Assembly (NCBI RefSeq): GCF_001039355.2
Contig: NW_019774181.1
Location: 203,000-266,999, forward strand
Reading direction: 5' to 3'
DNA length: 64,000 nt
Origin: Lingula anatina
Taxonomy: Eukaryota > Brachiopoda > Lingulata > Lingulida > Lingulidae
Positions within the stretch are counted from its first letter, which is position 1, and each line of letters opens with the position of its first letter. Positions 22,201 to 33,500 of the stretch are shown here, piece by piece. A program made the position numbers and the translations under genes. The notes under the pieces are model-generated. The model saw nothing but the letters and a program-made list of their open reading frames with translations, did not search any database and was not told the DNA's origin.

Positions 22201-23439
22201 CATCGCAACTTGCGACTGGGGTGCAATCACCATCGCATAGGAGATGGATTGCAATGTTTGCGATGCCTTCGAGTTATCGAGCCCAGATTCACCTCGGATT
22301 ACGTACGAGTTGGAGGGGGGGGGGGGGGGGGGGNGAAGGTTAGATAAAATGGAATGAAATTGTCAGCATTGTAATTTATTGTACAGCTAGTGACAATATT
22401 TGACCTTCGACGTACATGTACATGCAGTATTTGTACTATGATATTCAGCACAATTAATCCATTGGGTTCCGCTGACTTAGTAACCGTTGATCAATCACGC
22501 TCAATTTTCTGTCGGTAACGGCAGTTGTATGCTTCAAACGCCCGCGCAGTTTCACCAATTTATCTACTCCACCTGTTAATAAACTTGCATAGGTTGGTAC
22601 CCATGCGTATACAAACCGCGGGAGCCCACGGCGGAAGTGACCTCGGTTTTCAAAATGTTAGAAGATTAATAAATATTAAGACCTATAGAGGTAAAAATGA
22701 ACCTTTTGTGATGCGTAACTAGAGGCCACCAATGAAGAATGATTTTTAATCTTTACATACAGATACCCAATCTATTGTAGTTGCTTTTACGGAACACTTT
22801 CTTTATTGAGCATCATCTAATTTCAGTCCTTTCTTAGTGACATGCCGATGTACGCCAGGTCAAAGATCCCTTCCAGATTCTGATTCCAGTTCCCTTCCGG
22901 ATTCTGATGCCGATTTTGATTCCGGCATAAACGCTAGCGATTATTTTAATAGTTTGGATACTGACGGGTGAGATGTTGGTCATAATGTTTAGGTTTAGAC
23001 GTGCTTTTTAAATTTTTAAATATTTTAATTATTTACAAATCCTTTCTACTTTTTGTAAGATGTAGAATTCTGCAGACTAGATACGAATAATAGATACATA
23101 GGATATGTAAGGATTGATAGGTATATTTACCTATGTAACAAATAGCATTTTAACAACTTCTTTTGAATTTTTAGTGAATTATTATTATTATTAATTTCTT
23201 ACAAAGTACAGAATACCATGAAACAGAGGTTGCTTTTGTTCCATGCATGTTGCATCATCTAAAATTTTTGCAATACTATCGATTCCAATTCATTTTTCAG
23301 TGATGGGTCGCTTTCAAAAGAGGAGTTCATGCAAGGCGCGGAAGGGTCCGGCGGAGACGCCAATGAAGAATTTGATGCCATGGATGAAAATAATGATGGC
23401 AAGATTGATGCTAATGAATTTGACCCCGATATGAAATAG
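13091..23439 (+). CDS. Small secreted EF-hand protein (incomplete, at least one exon missing)
   Basis: Start ATG at 13091 gives MTVNFAGLLVAACLAAFLIE.., a clear signal peptide, then CCVTFDGFCQDCHK. After the assembly joints a Cys then Ser/Asp-rich exon (about 22827-22967) and a last exon (23301-23439) encode an acidic linker and two canonical EF-hands: DTDGDGSLSKEE and DENNDGKIDANE, each with ligands at loop positions 1, 3, 5, 6 and 12. Inferred role: calcium binding outside the cell or in the secretory pathway. The first exon ends in phase 0, but the Ser/Asp exon cannot start in phase 0, so at least one exon is missing, most likely at the joint at 22334. The Cys-rich start (CCVTFDGFCQDC) faintly recalls Diedel-like small proteins, a weak idea only. 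Confidence 0.65.
13622..13622. other. Single-n contig joint
   Basis: A one-base n between a G run and a restart at TGTGTGTGTG. Some scaffolders write one n when the estimated gap is negative, i.e. contigs that should overlap. That fits two alleles. Confidence 0.9.
14864..14970 (+). CDS. Exon 2 of the somatomedin-B-like gene (allele b)
   Basis: Same length and splice sites as 6904-7010. Gln to Arg and Pro to Leu replacements and one silent change. Confidence 0.72.
15455..16024 (+). CDS. Exon 3 of the somatomedin-B-like gene (allele b)
   Basis: 189 residues, one fewer than allele a because a codon is missing before QKHGAD. About 17 amino-acid differences from allele a against only a few silent ones. 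Cysteines and the hydrophobic tail are kept. It is an allele of 7497-8069, not a second gene, if the assembly reading is right. Confidence 0.72.
   Translation, partial: PVDQQIVCPPGFVPDAQDCRPLMYNFTVVRSIVSLHFEPCGWVPTPRDGCGDIVRDGRLVAVVRAAQARILICQKHGADNTSITFVLEIMVTLRVGLADYEEGRNIFDQVQAWMENALQNAQLENSGRPVGIRSGSFSACRKNPTNHSSVTPFRGASTLSTPRQSRGSLPVGNVRVWLLMALVAAVWDI
16440..16635. mobile_element. Foldback element, left part only (allele b)
   Basis: Counterpart of 8523-8825. It begins with the same end and then loses its right arm where a second inverted-repeat element follows. Confidence 0.65.
16640..16763. mobile_element. Small inverted-repeat element (MITE), allele b only
   Basis: GGGGCCGTATTCTCAAAAGT at the left returns inverted near 16745-16763 with a few mismatches, and TTGTAACTTACAAA also pairs with TTTGTAAGTTACAA. 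About 124 bases, no coding capacity. Absent at the matching place in allele a. Confidence 0.7.
16982..17855. mobile_element. Non-autonomous hAT-like element, intact ends (allele b)
   Basis: The left end CAGTGGCGGATTTAG and right end CTGGATCCGCCCTG are imperfect inverted repeats of a type common in invertebrate hAT elements. ATCAAT flanks both sides (16976-16981, 17856-17861). 874 bases without a transposase frame. Confidence 0.65.
18156..18679. mobile_element. TTAA-flanked MITE (allele b)
   Basis: Same element and site as 10028-10554. Confidence 0.75.
19211..19375. mobile_element. hAT-like MITE with 5-bp target duplication (allele b)
   Basis: Same insertion as 11086-11262, with GAATG on both sides. 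Shorter because the internal C run is shorter. Confidence 0.85.
19455..19846. mobile_element. Insertion present only in allele b, ending in a long hairpin
   Basis: About 390 bases that interrupt the sequence continuous at 11336-11346 in allele a. Its right part (19739-19840) is a hairpin: AAATAATGCACTGT pairs with ACAGTGCATTATTT, and CCGATATC with GATATCGG. Probably a foldback-type element; the ends are not securely defined. Confidence 0.6.
19988..20226. other. Second allele-b-specific insertion, nature unknown
   Basis: About 240 bases inserted between GCGAAATCT and AATTCGTTTAG, which are nearly adjacent in allele a (about 11479-11490). No inverted ends or coding frame recognised. Confidence 0.5.
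21373..21528 (+). promoter_or_regulatory. EF-hand gene promoter and non-coding exon (allele b)
   Basis: Three ATTTGCAT sites with 11-base spacing, TATATAATG at about 21425-21434 and an exon ending AGTACAG before GTGAGA at 21529. The control layout is the same as in allele a. Confidence 0.5.
21802..21918 (+). CDS. EF-hand gene, first coding exon (allele b)
   Basis: Identical protein to 13091-13207. The donor is GTAATA, weaker than GTAAGA in allele a because the adjacent AT repeat differs. Confidence 0.72.
22334..22334. other. Single-n contig joint
   Basis: It follows a G run at the end of allele b. Allele a ends at the same G run at 13621, so both should lead into the contig that starts at 22335. 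Confidence 0.9.
22335..22826. other. Intron of the EF-hand gene, left end truncated
   Basis: No exon with the expected Cys-rich continuation is seen here. A short stretch (AATCCATTGGGTT near 22456) recurs near 24303 and 40926. Confidence 0.45.
22827..22967 (+). CDS. EF-hand gene, Ser/Asp-rich exon
   Basis: Read in the frame that joins the last exon: TGC CGA TGT.. gives CRCTPGQ, an acidic run of Pro-Asp-Ser-Asp repeats, then NSLDTDG. The donor GTGAGA at 22968 leaves GG to complete a Gly. The acceptor may be TTTCAG (exon from 22827) or TTAG (from 22838). Neither fits phase 0 of the first exon, hence a missing exon. Confidence 0.65.
23301..23439 (+). CDS. EF-hand gene, last exon
   Basis: After TTTTTCAG. 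It completes the first EF-hand loop (GDGSLSKEEF) and carries the second (DENNDGKIDANEF), ending DPDMK and TAG. Both loops have full calcium ligands. Confidence 0.85.
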
Positions 23440-23696
23440 ATAAGATCAAACCAAAAAGGTTACAAGCCCAAAATGTCCAGATTCTATGCTTTTATTGCCT
23501 TTTTGAGTTGCATTAAACTATCATCTTGCGCAAAATCATGTTTTGATGCTCATTTCTTCAAAGCATTATTTTAAGCAATTCTGCAACAGGCTATTCTCCG
23601 AGGTGAAGGAACATAAACCCTTTGTGTGATTTAAAATAAATGACACATTTTGATGCATAATACTTTTGAATAGAGACAATTAATCAGATAGTATCT
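23440..23696 (+). other. 3' UTR and poly(A) signal of the EF-hand gene
   Basis: AAATAAATGAC near 23634 supplies AATAAA about 195 bases after the stop. Confidence 0.5.
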
Positions 23697-24800
23697 GTTT
23701 TGGAATTGGTGATGTAAACGCGTTTAATTTCTAAGCAAAATTCAGTTTTTGAATGCCATGCACATTATATTTCACAAAGTAAATTATCGACACTGCATGT
23801 GGAGGTGTGTTTTAGTTTTGCCTCTTAAATAATTTTGCATAAGAGAAGTAGTCCGTCGACGAGGCACTGAGATTTGATACAATATGGACCAGAAGACACG
23901 TCGAGGGTTTCTATAACATTATTAAAGGCAGCAAGGCTGTGAAAATTCGTCTGTGCGACTGTTTGACAGAAAATGATCTGTCGTAAGTCATACAAGGACC
24001 AGGCCACAGGTACCTTTCTACAGTATATTTGTTTGGTACACACAATGTAGTTTATTAATTGGTACTGACACACCTGACAACACCTTCTTTTCTAACCACA
24101 TATGAGATATATACGTTTTTAAAACAACGCATTTAACTGGACATTGCTTTTGAACTAAAATTTTCCGTATTCCATCTGTACATTCGCTACGGTTGTTTGG
24201 GTGGCTGTTCCTAGATGTTTAGATGAAACGAAGCTGGTAGCGACGATAATTCTTGATCTTCCGACTATGAGCAGTTAATATATACAAAAGAGGCCTAGCA
24301 TAATAAATCCATTGGGTTCAGCTGACTTGCCAAGCGCATATTTTTTGCCAATGTTTTGCCGCCAAAGGTGGTACGTGTCACACTATTGCAAAATTTCACA
24401 GCAGATAACCTTACTATTATGGAGTTTTGAATATATCTTTTCTGGAATTGTTGATGTAAACGTGCTTTATTTCTAAACAAAAATCAGTTTGTGAATGCTG
24501 TGTACACTTCATTTTATCAAGTAAATTATCGACACAGTAGAGGTGTATTTCAGCTTTGCCTCATAATCGTGCATTAGAAAAGTGTATGGTCCATTAGTGA
24601 GGCTCCGATACCTGATACAATGGACAAGAAGACACGAAGCTATCTAGAACATAATGAAAACAGTTTGTTACCCAATTTTCAAACCCTATCCGTTTGCTGT
24701 ATGAGTCAAAGAAAGTGGTTAACAAAGGATATTAAAAACAAGGCAGCAAGGCCGTCAAATGTACAGGCAGTGCAGAAAATAATGATGACAGTGCCCAAAG
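23697..24800. repeat. Old tandem repeat, two diverged units of about 740 bases
   Basis: GATGTAAACGCG..TTCTAAGCAAAA, AGTAAATTATCGACAC, GATACAATGGACCAGAAG and GGCAGCAAGGC at about 23710-23940 return in the same order at about 24452-24760 with many substitutions. The repeat is also present in the second haplotype (from 40265). Not a gene as far as I can see. Confidence 0.6.
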
Positions 24801-27453
24801 CTGGGGTTTTGTCAATTTTGATGCAATATAACATGTTTAATAGCATCAACACCGCCAAGTTTTCATTATGTACAACAAGTCACATGGATATTCAGATAAT
24901 GGGACGGGATAGCTAGGATTTCCAAGTTACAAATTGAAAATGCCAATTGTGAAGGACAATCCTGTATATATGTAGGTTACCTACCAATGAAAATAACGTG
25001 TCTATGTGTTTGCCTTTCTTTATTTAATTGCAAATCTTGGTGAAAGTACACCAAAGCAATACCATTAAAACTTCACTGTACAATTTTCTTGTCAGTGACA
25101 ACTAACAGTTTAAAGTGTGGCCTTGTAATCATTATAATCGATTTAGCAAAACGTGCAATTCTGTCTCTAAGTTTAGTAAACACTACAAAGTTTTGTAAAC
25201 ATATATACTCCATAAATAAATGACTGTGAATAAACCATGCAAAATTTTATGTTAAACTTTATGTATCCATCTATGAAATGGGTTATATTTTAAGAAACCA
25301 CAGTACTGGAAATCGTCATTAGTTCTGCATCGATGTTATCCCAACTTTCACATGTATGTTAAATAATGGCAAAAATCCCATACATATTCCATCCTTAAGT
25401 AAGCTTTAAACAATGTTGAGCACGGTGATACTTAATTGACACATTTCAAACCATTTTACAACAATTAAACTGTAAATGACTTACAAAATTTAGTAAGTAT
25501 ACAGAGAACAACTAAAGACGCTGATCCCATTAAGGGAAAATATCTGTTAATACCAGCCCAATCTTTCACAATACTTTCCATAACAAAAATACACAAAATA
25601 ACAACATAACGGAATTAAAAAGCCAACTTTGTGCTATATCCATAAATCAGTCTTTATGGACAGCAAATTTTCAAAGTAATTTAATCATGAATAAAAATCA
25701 TTTACCACAAAAATTTCCCAATCACTGAATAATGAGAAAGGTCTGATAGAAATTGGCAATGCCCCTTTTTTGCTTAGACTACCAACTTTATATCTACTTT
25801 GAATCACACTGGCATTTATCCCACTTTATCGCTTAAAATATCTGTGACCATGTACCCTTTTTATTTCATTTTCATATAAAGGAAACTTCAACCTCAATTC
25901 TAAAGTTGCATTATTAATCTAATTTCTAATATACATGTGTAACATGCAATACATCAAAAGAAGTGAAATACTGATTACAAAGAAAAATTGATAGTTAGTA
26001 CAATGAAGTATATATATTACACCTTCGATATTTCCTTTTACACTAAACCATCAAACACATTGTCAAAATTACACATAAATTTGCGAAAGTCCCAAAATAT
26101 TTAACTTCTTTGGATGCACATGTAGTACAACTTGTATGTAGAGTTTGTTTGAGCAATGATGAAAGGTTGTAGAATAACACGCTTGAATAAATTTTTTTTT
26201 TCACATTTATATCATTTACCTTGAAAGTGATTGTCAAAACATGGTAACTGCACTGTGAAACATTAACTTTCTGATCTTGTGAGTTCAAAATATGACTTAG
26301 TATTGTTTGAACATAAAGATGCGGCCCATTAGTCACCTTACAGCAAAGAAAGCTCATCAAAACAGAAAAAAATATTTGGATGAAAAAAAAAACTTACATC
26401 ATGCCTGCATGAAATTCTATCCAAGCTACACCAAAGTCTACAGTCATAACTACATTTAATATTGAATTAGTAACATGACGAGGTCATAATGATTATAATG
26501 GAAATCTCAAATAGCACTGCCATAATACTGTGCTCGGTGGTCATGCTTAGGTATGGAATATATCTGATTTTGCTATGCTTATGGGGAATAAAATATTTTC
26601 ATATTTTTATGCTGTGGTTATACCAGAACCAACTTAAACCAGGCATAGAATAACTGGTGCCTATAGCTTTTGACAGACTGATCAAACATAAGGTCTGGCC
26701 AAAGATATGGATAAAGATATGGAAATCCAGAAAACATACCACGCAATTTCTCATTGCATTTAGACCATATAAAGAAAATGATCGAAATTAAGACAGAAAA
26801 TCCTAAAATTAAGCTTTACTAGGGTACCCTGAAAACTTTCACTCATGCCAATGGAACCTGAGGCAAAAATTGCTTATTTGCAAGAGGTCAGATGAAGAAT
26901 AAGAATAAAGAAAATTAAATCTACTACTTGAGGCCTGCCTGGCTGCATGACAAGGTAAACATTTCAGAAGATGTACGGAAATCTGGTTTTGTGACATCAT
27001 TCAGTCTATGTCTGGTCTAAGTTGGCCCTGGTCTAAATACAGCTCTATGCAGATTTTGATTCTGGTATGTTGGACGTCGACTTTTTCAGTGTAAAGAAAA
27101 CAGACCTTGTGCTCATGTTTGGGACTAGAATATTTGTAACTGAATGTCAACTTTCTATCTTGGACCTTATCAACTTCTGACAAAATAAAAGAATACATGT
27201 AAATTATATAACATGAATTAATGTAATAAAATGAATTGTATTATACCACTCTTTTCTTCCATTTATTGTGGTTGTTCTCAATATATTTTGTTATTCCTCT
27301 TGATAAATTTCATATAGCTCCAAACTATATCTAAACAATTTGATTTTACATAATGATTTTCAACGGGCAAGAAGGAAAAAAGTTCCAAATTATGGAAGTA
27401 ACCTCTACGAACTTGTCCAGTTTTTCAGTTAGTAATTCAAGGCAGTTCTTGCC
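24801..27453. other. Downstream flank of tetraspanin copy a, no gene seen
   Basis: AT-rich and repeated at about 41410-44114. Frames such as 26043-26360 are not kept open in the other haplotype. TTTATT near 27263 is an AATAAA on the - strand and could end the tetraspanin transcript. Confidence 0.45.
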
Positions 27454-27525
27454 TTATGCCACTTGTTCATACTTGGCCTTGTTGATGCCTTTACCAAGAC
27501 AACAAGCCAGGACAGAGCCCAGTAA
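27454..27525 (-). CDS. Tetraspanin exon 7 (allele a)
   Basis: End of transmembrane helix 4 and cytoplasmic tail, LLGSVLACCLGKGINKAKYE then QVA and stop. YEQV fits the YxxPhi endocytic/lysosomal sorting pattern. The two Cys after the helix are likely palmitoylation sites. Confidence 0.85.
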   Translation of the reverse strand, partial: LLGSVLACCLGKGINKAKYEQVA

Positions 27526-30500
27526 CTGAAAATAAAAAAAAAATATATATATATATACAGTACATATATTATAATGAATAAAAATGAAAATATGATTTCT
27601 TAAAAAAAAAAAACTGCAATGGTACCAACGGCCCCAATCAGATGAGACATTTCATTAGAGGAGGTTGAGTGGTAGTACTGTACCCTCAGTGGTAGGGGAA
27701 ACTGACATTTTGTCTTTTTTTTTTCATATGTAAAGACAAGAAATGTGCTTGAAAAAGCATGTGCACGGGGTCTTACAACCAGGGTCTAGGGTCCACTTGA
27801 GGTAGAAAACCAGCAAGAAACAAAAGAAATATCGAATTTAAATTGAGATAAAAAGCAAAAAAGTCTGAATAAACATACCTGTAGGAATGAGAATCCAAGC
27901 ACAGCAGATCCAATGATAGCAATGTTACCCTCCATCCCTGACACTATCTTTAGGTGACAGCCCTGGGAAAAGAATCCAGTAGAAATTCAGTTAATTTCAT
28001 TGATAAATGTACCGAATTACTTGCAACATTTACTAAACATAGTGTAGAGCTAGCAGAAATTATAAACCATGTTCAGATAAACCTAGTGTTCTAGCTGGAT
28101 CTATCCAACTCTCTGAAAGATTCTTGCTAAAGTACTTCTAGTGTAATCAACTTATTAATTGTCTGACATGCCTCCTCTAGTGAAAGAGCTTCTGAGAGCC
28201 AAGTGCATAATAGCCTATTATCCCCTTGCTGGAAGAGGAGGAGCCATTACAATGGGTTAATCTAAATACTACCACAGACTAAGACAGCATTCACAACAAA
28301 GTTGATCCGTGGATCAACTAGTCTGCATATCAAATATGGCAAGCACTTGACATTGGATTCCCCCCCCCCCTCCCCCAGCCTGAACTGTTCCAGCAGGGAC
28401 AGAGCCATTAAATCTTGGCATGCTTTCAAGTAGGTACCACCATATTTGATCCACGGACCTGTTAGTTAGTGTCAAGCCCTGACATGCTGCTGTTTGGGTT
28501 GTAAGCTCTCCAGGGAGGCGAGATGAGTTCAGATACATTAAAGCCAACTAATCTCATTTGCTGCGGATATCAGGCAATAAATACCCTATCTGTAAGTTGA
28601 AGCAGGCAGGTAAAGAATAGGTCATGAAAGAGCTGGTAATTGTGGATGAGTGCCTCATATCCACATTTACACTCTGATATGATGGTGCTGGATATCATGG
28701 AGGATTGATGAATCCAAGCACTCCATATAAGGCTCTTACGGTTGTGTGGTCACAAAGGAGGTAAGATAATTTCTGGAGGGAAGAGATCCATCAAAAAATA
28801 AATAATTGTCAAGGCAAGTGGTTTCATTTATAGAATATGTGTGGCTATAAAGCCAACTTATACCTCTGGGGCATTCCACGATAAAAGTGACTCTCGTACT
28901 TACATCAGTGATGTTCAAATTTCGCATAGACAAACATATTGGCTCTTATATGAACTGACACTTTTTGGCAAAAAGTCACCCTTCTTCAAAGCAAAATTGT
29001 CCATACCTCCACATAAATGCTGGCAGTGGTCTGGTTCAGATTCAACGGCAGATGTGTATTGGTACAGTTATTACTGGTTACACAGCAAGACTTCGGCACT
29101 TTCACAGTGCTTGAGTTCTCTGACTTCTTTCCATACTCCACATAGTGCCAGTCAACATAGCTGTTAATACCACAGCACTTGATCTGAAGTATATATATTC
29201 ATTTTATATGATGTTTCTTTCATGGTATAATCATGAAAATTTTTAATACAGTGTAATCAAAATAATCACAGCAGTTTTTTAAAACATAGTACAAATATGG
29301 CAATCTGAAAAAAAATTCTATTAAATGAACACACAGATCTATATCACATATTTACCACAACACTTGATCTGAAGTATATATTCACTTTACTAGGTGTATG
29401 ACATTCATTTAATGCTATAATCAAAAAGTTTTTAATATAGAACACATTTGGCAATTTGACAATTTTTTCAAATAAATCAATATTCACACTGTGCTAAATC
29501 ACACATTTTCTGATAGGTCAATCTGAAGCAGCACACATAATAAATAAACAGCTTTGTTCCTGAAAAACATGTATAGGGTTTTGTATATGTATAGTGTCAA
29601 AAAAACAGAATGGTTTCCATGGCAACCATACTTACTGATTGTTGCACTTTGTCCATGGCATTGTCAGAGCCGTCCTTGTAGCTTTTCATGGTGTTGTTCA
29701 TGCCAGTTTTCAAACTAGTTTGTACCTGAAAGGATTGACACAAGAAGCATCTTTAAAATCTAAAATACTGTTGACGCTGACATTCCACATTATACAGATG
29801 TCACTCAGTGAATTAAGAAAGATGCCAAGAGATGAGGCATTGTTTAATGTATTGACATATTGTTTTTTTGTTAATGAAGGTGACATTGTTTACTCCTTCT
29901 CTTCTTTTCAGGCAATTTCGAAGCAGTTTTTTTTCTGAGGGGGATGTTTTTACCCCTTTAGTTTACCCAATTTAAGAAATTGCATAGAATCTGGATCAAA
30001 TTTTCATTCAGAGTAGACATTTCCTGATGAAATGACAGTGAAAATAGGGGCGAGTTTCCAGTGCCTGAGTGACCTTGGACATTCAGGGTGCGACACTTAC
30101 TTGACCCTTGAACACAAGGAAGGTGGCGCCAGCAGCAAGCTCAGCCAGGAATACTACCATCAGGAAGGCTGCATACTGAAATAGAAGATAATGTATTGCT
30201 TATTGTAATATTGTATTTATAGGTACAATTGCCTTTTCATTATATATGTTCTTCCTAGGAATGGAAGTAGTTTGTTACAGTCAAAGATGGTGTTGTCTGC
30301 ATGTTTATATTGACAGTTTTGTTCAGTACTGTTGCAGTATTTTAATATTTGAAAATATAACTATCTTTTTACCTTTGAGCTCTGTTGTCATACTTTCTTT
30401 GAAATCATCCAAAAGAAAAAAAAAAAACGTATCAATCAGTTGTAATATATTCAGCTTTTGTTTGAAAGAGTACGCTATCCAATGTAAATGTATTCTGTCC

Positions 30501-33500
30501 AGATGAACATGCAGTTTTTTAATATCCTCTTTTGCCAAAAGGGGGCAGCACTCTCAGCTGGTACTGGTATGGCAGCCAGTCTGCTTGCACCATCTTCAAT
30601 CAAATTAGCATTTAATCACGCTGCTTTACTAAGTCTAATTTCCTTTGTCTGGCACTCTCCATAGGATTGAAATTTTCAATCCCCCCTGTCAATCATTGGT
30701 CCCAGCTAACCTACAGTTCAGAATCCCTGGATGACGTTGAGCAAGTCTATCAAATGATATTTTATCAATTCGGGGGGAAATGATCTGTCAGTCTGGTTTA
30801 GTCTCGTAAGATCGACCCCCGAGACACAGTAGGTTTATACTGAAAAATGTGTGCCTAATATTCTTCAATCAACCCTGAGATACAGTTTGTTTTTACAAAA
30901 AATTAAAAAAAAATCTGATCTTGTATTTCTCGTGTTGATGAATATACAAAACATATACACTGTATAAGAGGGGTCCATTATTAGATCTCAAATAAGCCAC
31001 AGATTATCTGATTCAGACCACTCTCTGTTTTGGTCCAGTGCATTAATTCTTAAGACTCTTTTCACATTTTGCAGTATGCTTATCTGCATTGCAACATCCC
31101 AACATGTTTAATCATGGTACAGGGGATTTTGCTCACTTTCACTTTTAAGTTTGTTTCCAAATGTTTGGACTTCAAAATTATTCCCCTTCACTGGCCATGC
31201 CAGAGAGGGGGTGTGGGCTGATTAGATATATATATATATAAAGTCACACAATTCCATTGTTAATCTCTCAAAAGATTTTGATACAGATATAAGTATATAA
31301 GTATGTGAAATGGGCCTAAGAAAGGCCCATTGATATAACAAATTCTTTCTTTGTCAAAAATGTAAAAGAATACCAACCCTTCAAGCCAAGAGGGTGTAAT
31401 GTTGAACAGTTTCATTAGCTATGTGTATTTTAAAATTAATTTAAATCAAATCATTCATCAAAAATTTTTATGTTAAAATAGACAAACAAATCACTGCCTT
31501 CATTTCCCTGATGAAGTCTGACAGTCAACAGAGGAGATATTGGCTGGTAAATCTCAGTTGATTTTGCTGTTATTAGCTACTGACAAATGAAACTTTATTT
31601 ACTTATCAAGAGGGTCTAAGAATTTTTTATTAAAATTGATTAAAATCAACTGGTCCATACCAGTTGTCAGAATAAGAACATATTTACAAATCATCACTTC
31701 TCCGGCCTCAAGTTTACTGGCATTTGGCATGGGGACAGCTGTAATGTATCAGACGGGATGATGCAACAAAACCACCTTCTCCATAACGAACAAAAATCAA
31801 TAAATCCACTTCAATCAAGATGACCTTTCTAGACAACGCCACAGTGAAGAACCTTTCCACCAATTTCCTTCAGGCCTTCACCTTTATCAGACACATTAGG
31901 TTAACGAGATTTTGCCGAAGCCATCAGAAATGAAGCACTTTTGTAATCATAATGGAGCATCCCGAGCTTTATTGGCATTTATCATCGTCATTTGTTTCCC
32001 ACTAATCCTATATCTTCAAGCTTTTAAGTAACAAGGGTAGTCCATATAATCGATCTCTCACACATCCCTTTCTCCTGTAATTTTTTTCAGCAATGTTAAG
32101 GTGAATATTGTAAAAAACATCAAACAAGTGTTCTATATATAGCCAGCAAACTGCAACAGGATTAATAAGTATATATATATATACAACATGAAATATCTAT
32201 ATTAACAATTTTACAGTTCTATATTTTTTACACAGATGACAGAAGGGTGTATGCGGTGGGGGGCAAATGATGAGTCCACTGTCCTTAGTGAAATAATCAA
32301 TCAACCTCTGGGTGATTGCAATCAATATGACTTTTTAAGGAAAAGTTTTCACCTTCAGAAAATATTCCCTAGGTAATGCCAAATATTTAATTTTTACAAT
32401 TTTCAGCATAAAACCTAACCTTAAGAACCAGGGTTCATTTTCCCTATTCAGCAAGTTCTGCATTTTACTGCATTGTTGGAACTAAAAGAGAAGATGATGG
32501 GCTTTTAGCGTAATTTGATCTTCAAAGTCGCCATGGCTTAATTCTTAGGGCGAAGAATTTCTGATCTGCCATGTTTCCTTTCATTCTAGACTCATTGAAG
32601 CATACTCAATTTTCATCAGCCGCTTCAGATAGCTATAGTCGAACACATTAAAATTTGCTATTAGTGATGCTCAGCTATTGTTTATCAGAGCACCTGTGAT
32701 CTTAGACAAGCATGTAACTTTTACGTGAATACAAGATATGATCGATTTTCTGTTGTTCTGTCTTACACCTGCTATCTCCCTGTGCGTATCGATATGTCCT
32801 TCTACATTCACTGTGGTTAGGTTCATGTTCAATAACGTCACACAGTGGAGGGTGCACCGAATGCATTTCTTCATAGAAGCTTTTTGTGAAACTGCTATTC
32901 CATTGGCAATAAATTTTATTATTTATTGCCAATGGCATAGCAGTATTGATGACATGTTTGTATTGCCTACCGGTAGGAATCTGCTCATGAATATGAGTTG
33001 ACAAATAAACAGAGAGAGAGAGAGAGAGAATAATAATCCTACAGCATCTCTTAAGGATGCATGAGAAGATGAAATGGCCGATATTTCCAGTCCAAAGAAC
33101 AACAATATGTCACGATATACTGTATGCTCGTGTTCGAAATGAATCCTGTGTATATGCAGAAATGATTAACATCAGAGACAGCTAGTTGTAAATGAGTTTC
33201 CACAGCAACCTTTAAAAATTTGTGATGTATACGTCAATGCCACATAGAAACTTGCAGGTGGTTTCTTCTGTTTATCAGGGTTCAACCAAGATGTGAAAAA
33301 AGTTTATCCAGGGTTTTCCAGGAAAATTTTGTCAGAAAGTGCAGTAGTTCCAGGGACAGAACATAGTTTTCCAGGTTACTTTACAATACATGGAACATGT
33401 TGGAACTGAAATTTTGCTGAATGTCAGTCTTGTAGAGCATGAACAAACAAACAGACAGTCAGACCAAAGAAGAAACAAAACTGACCAACATACTTGATGA

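Larger units (their letters stand above)
13623..22333. repeat. Allelic block 1, copy b
   Basis: Second version of 5654-13621. It is longer mainly because of inserts at about 19455-19846 and 19988-20226, while copy a has the intact foldback right arm. Exons, splice sites and most MITEs are shared. Confidence 0.85.

Noticed and set aside
24620-24916. 98-codon frame (and 41243-41455 in the other haplotype)
   Set aside because: Lies in a diverged tandem repeat; the two haplotypes shift frame relative to each other after KAARP.
26043-26360. 105-codon - strand frame downstream of the tetraspanin
   Set aside because: The haplotype partner at 42693-42974 is interrupted by an insertion and frame changes. 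More likely intergenic sequence or 3' UTR.
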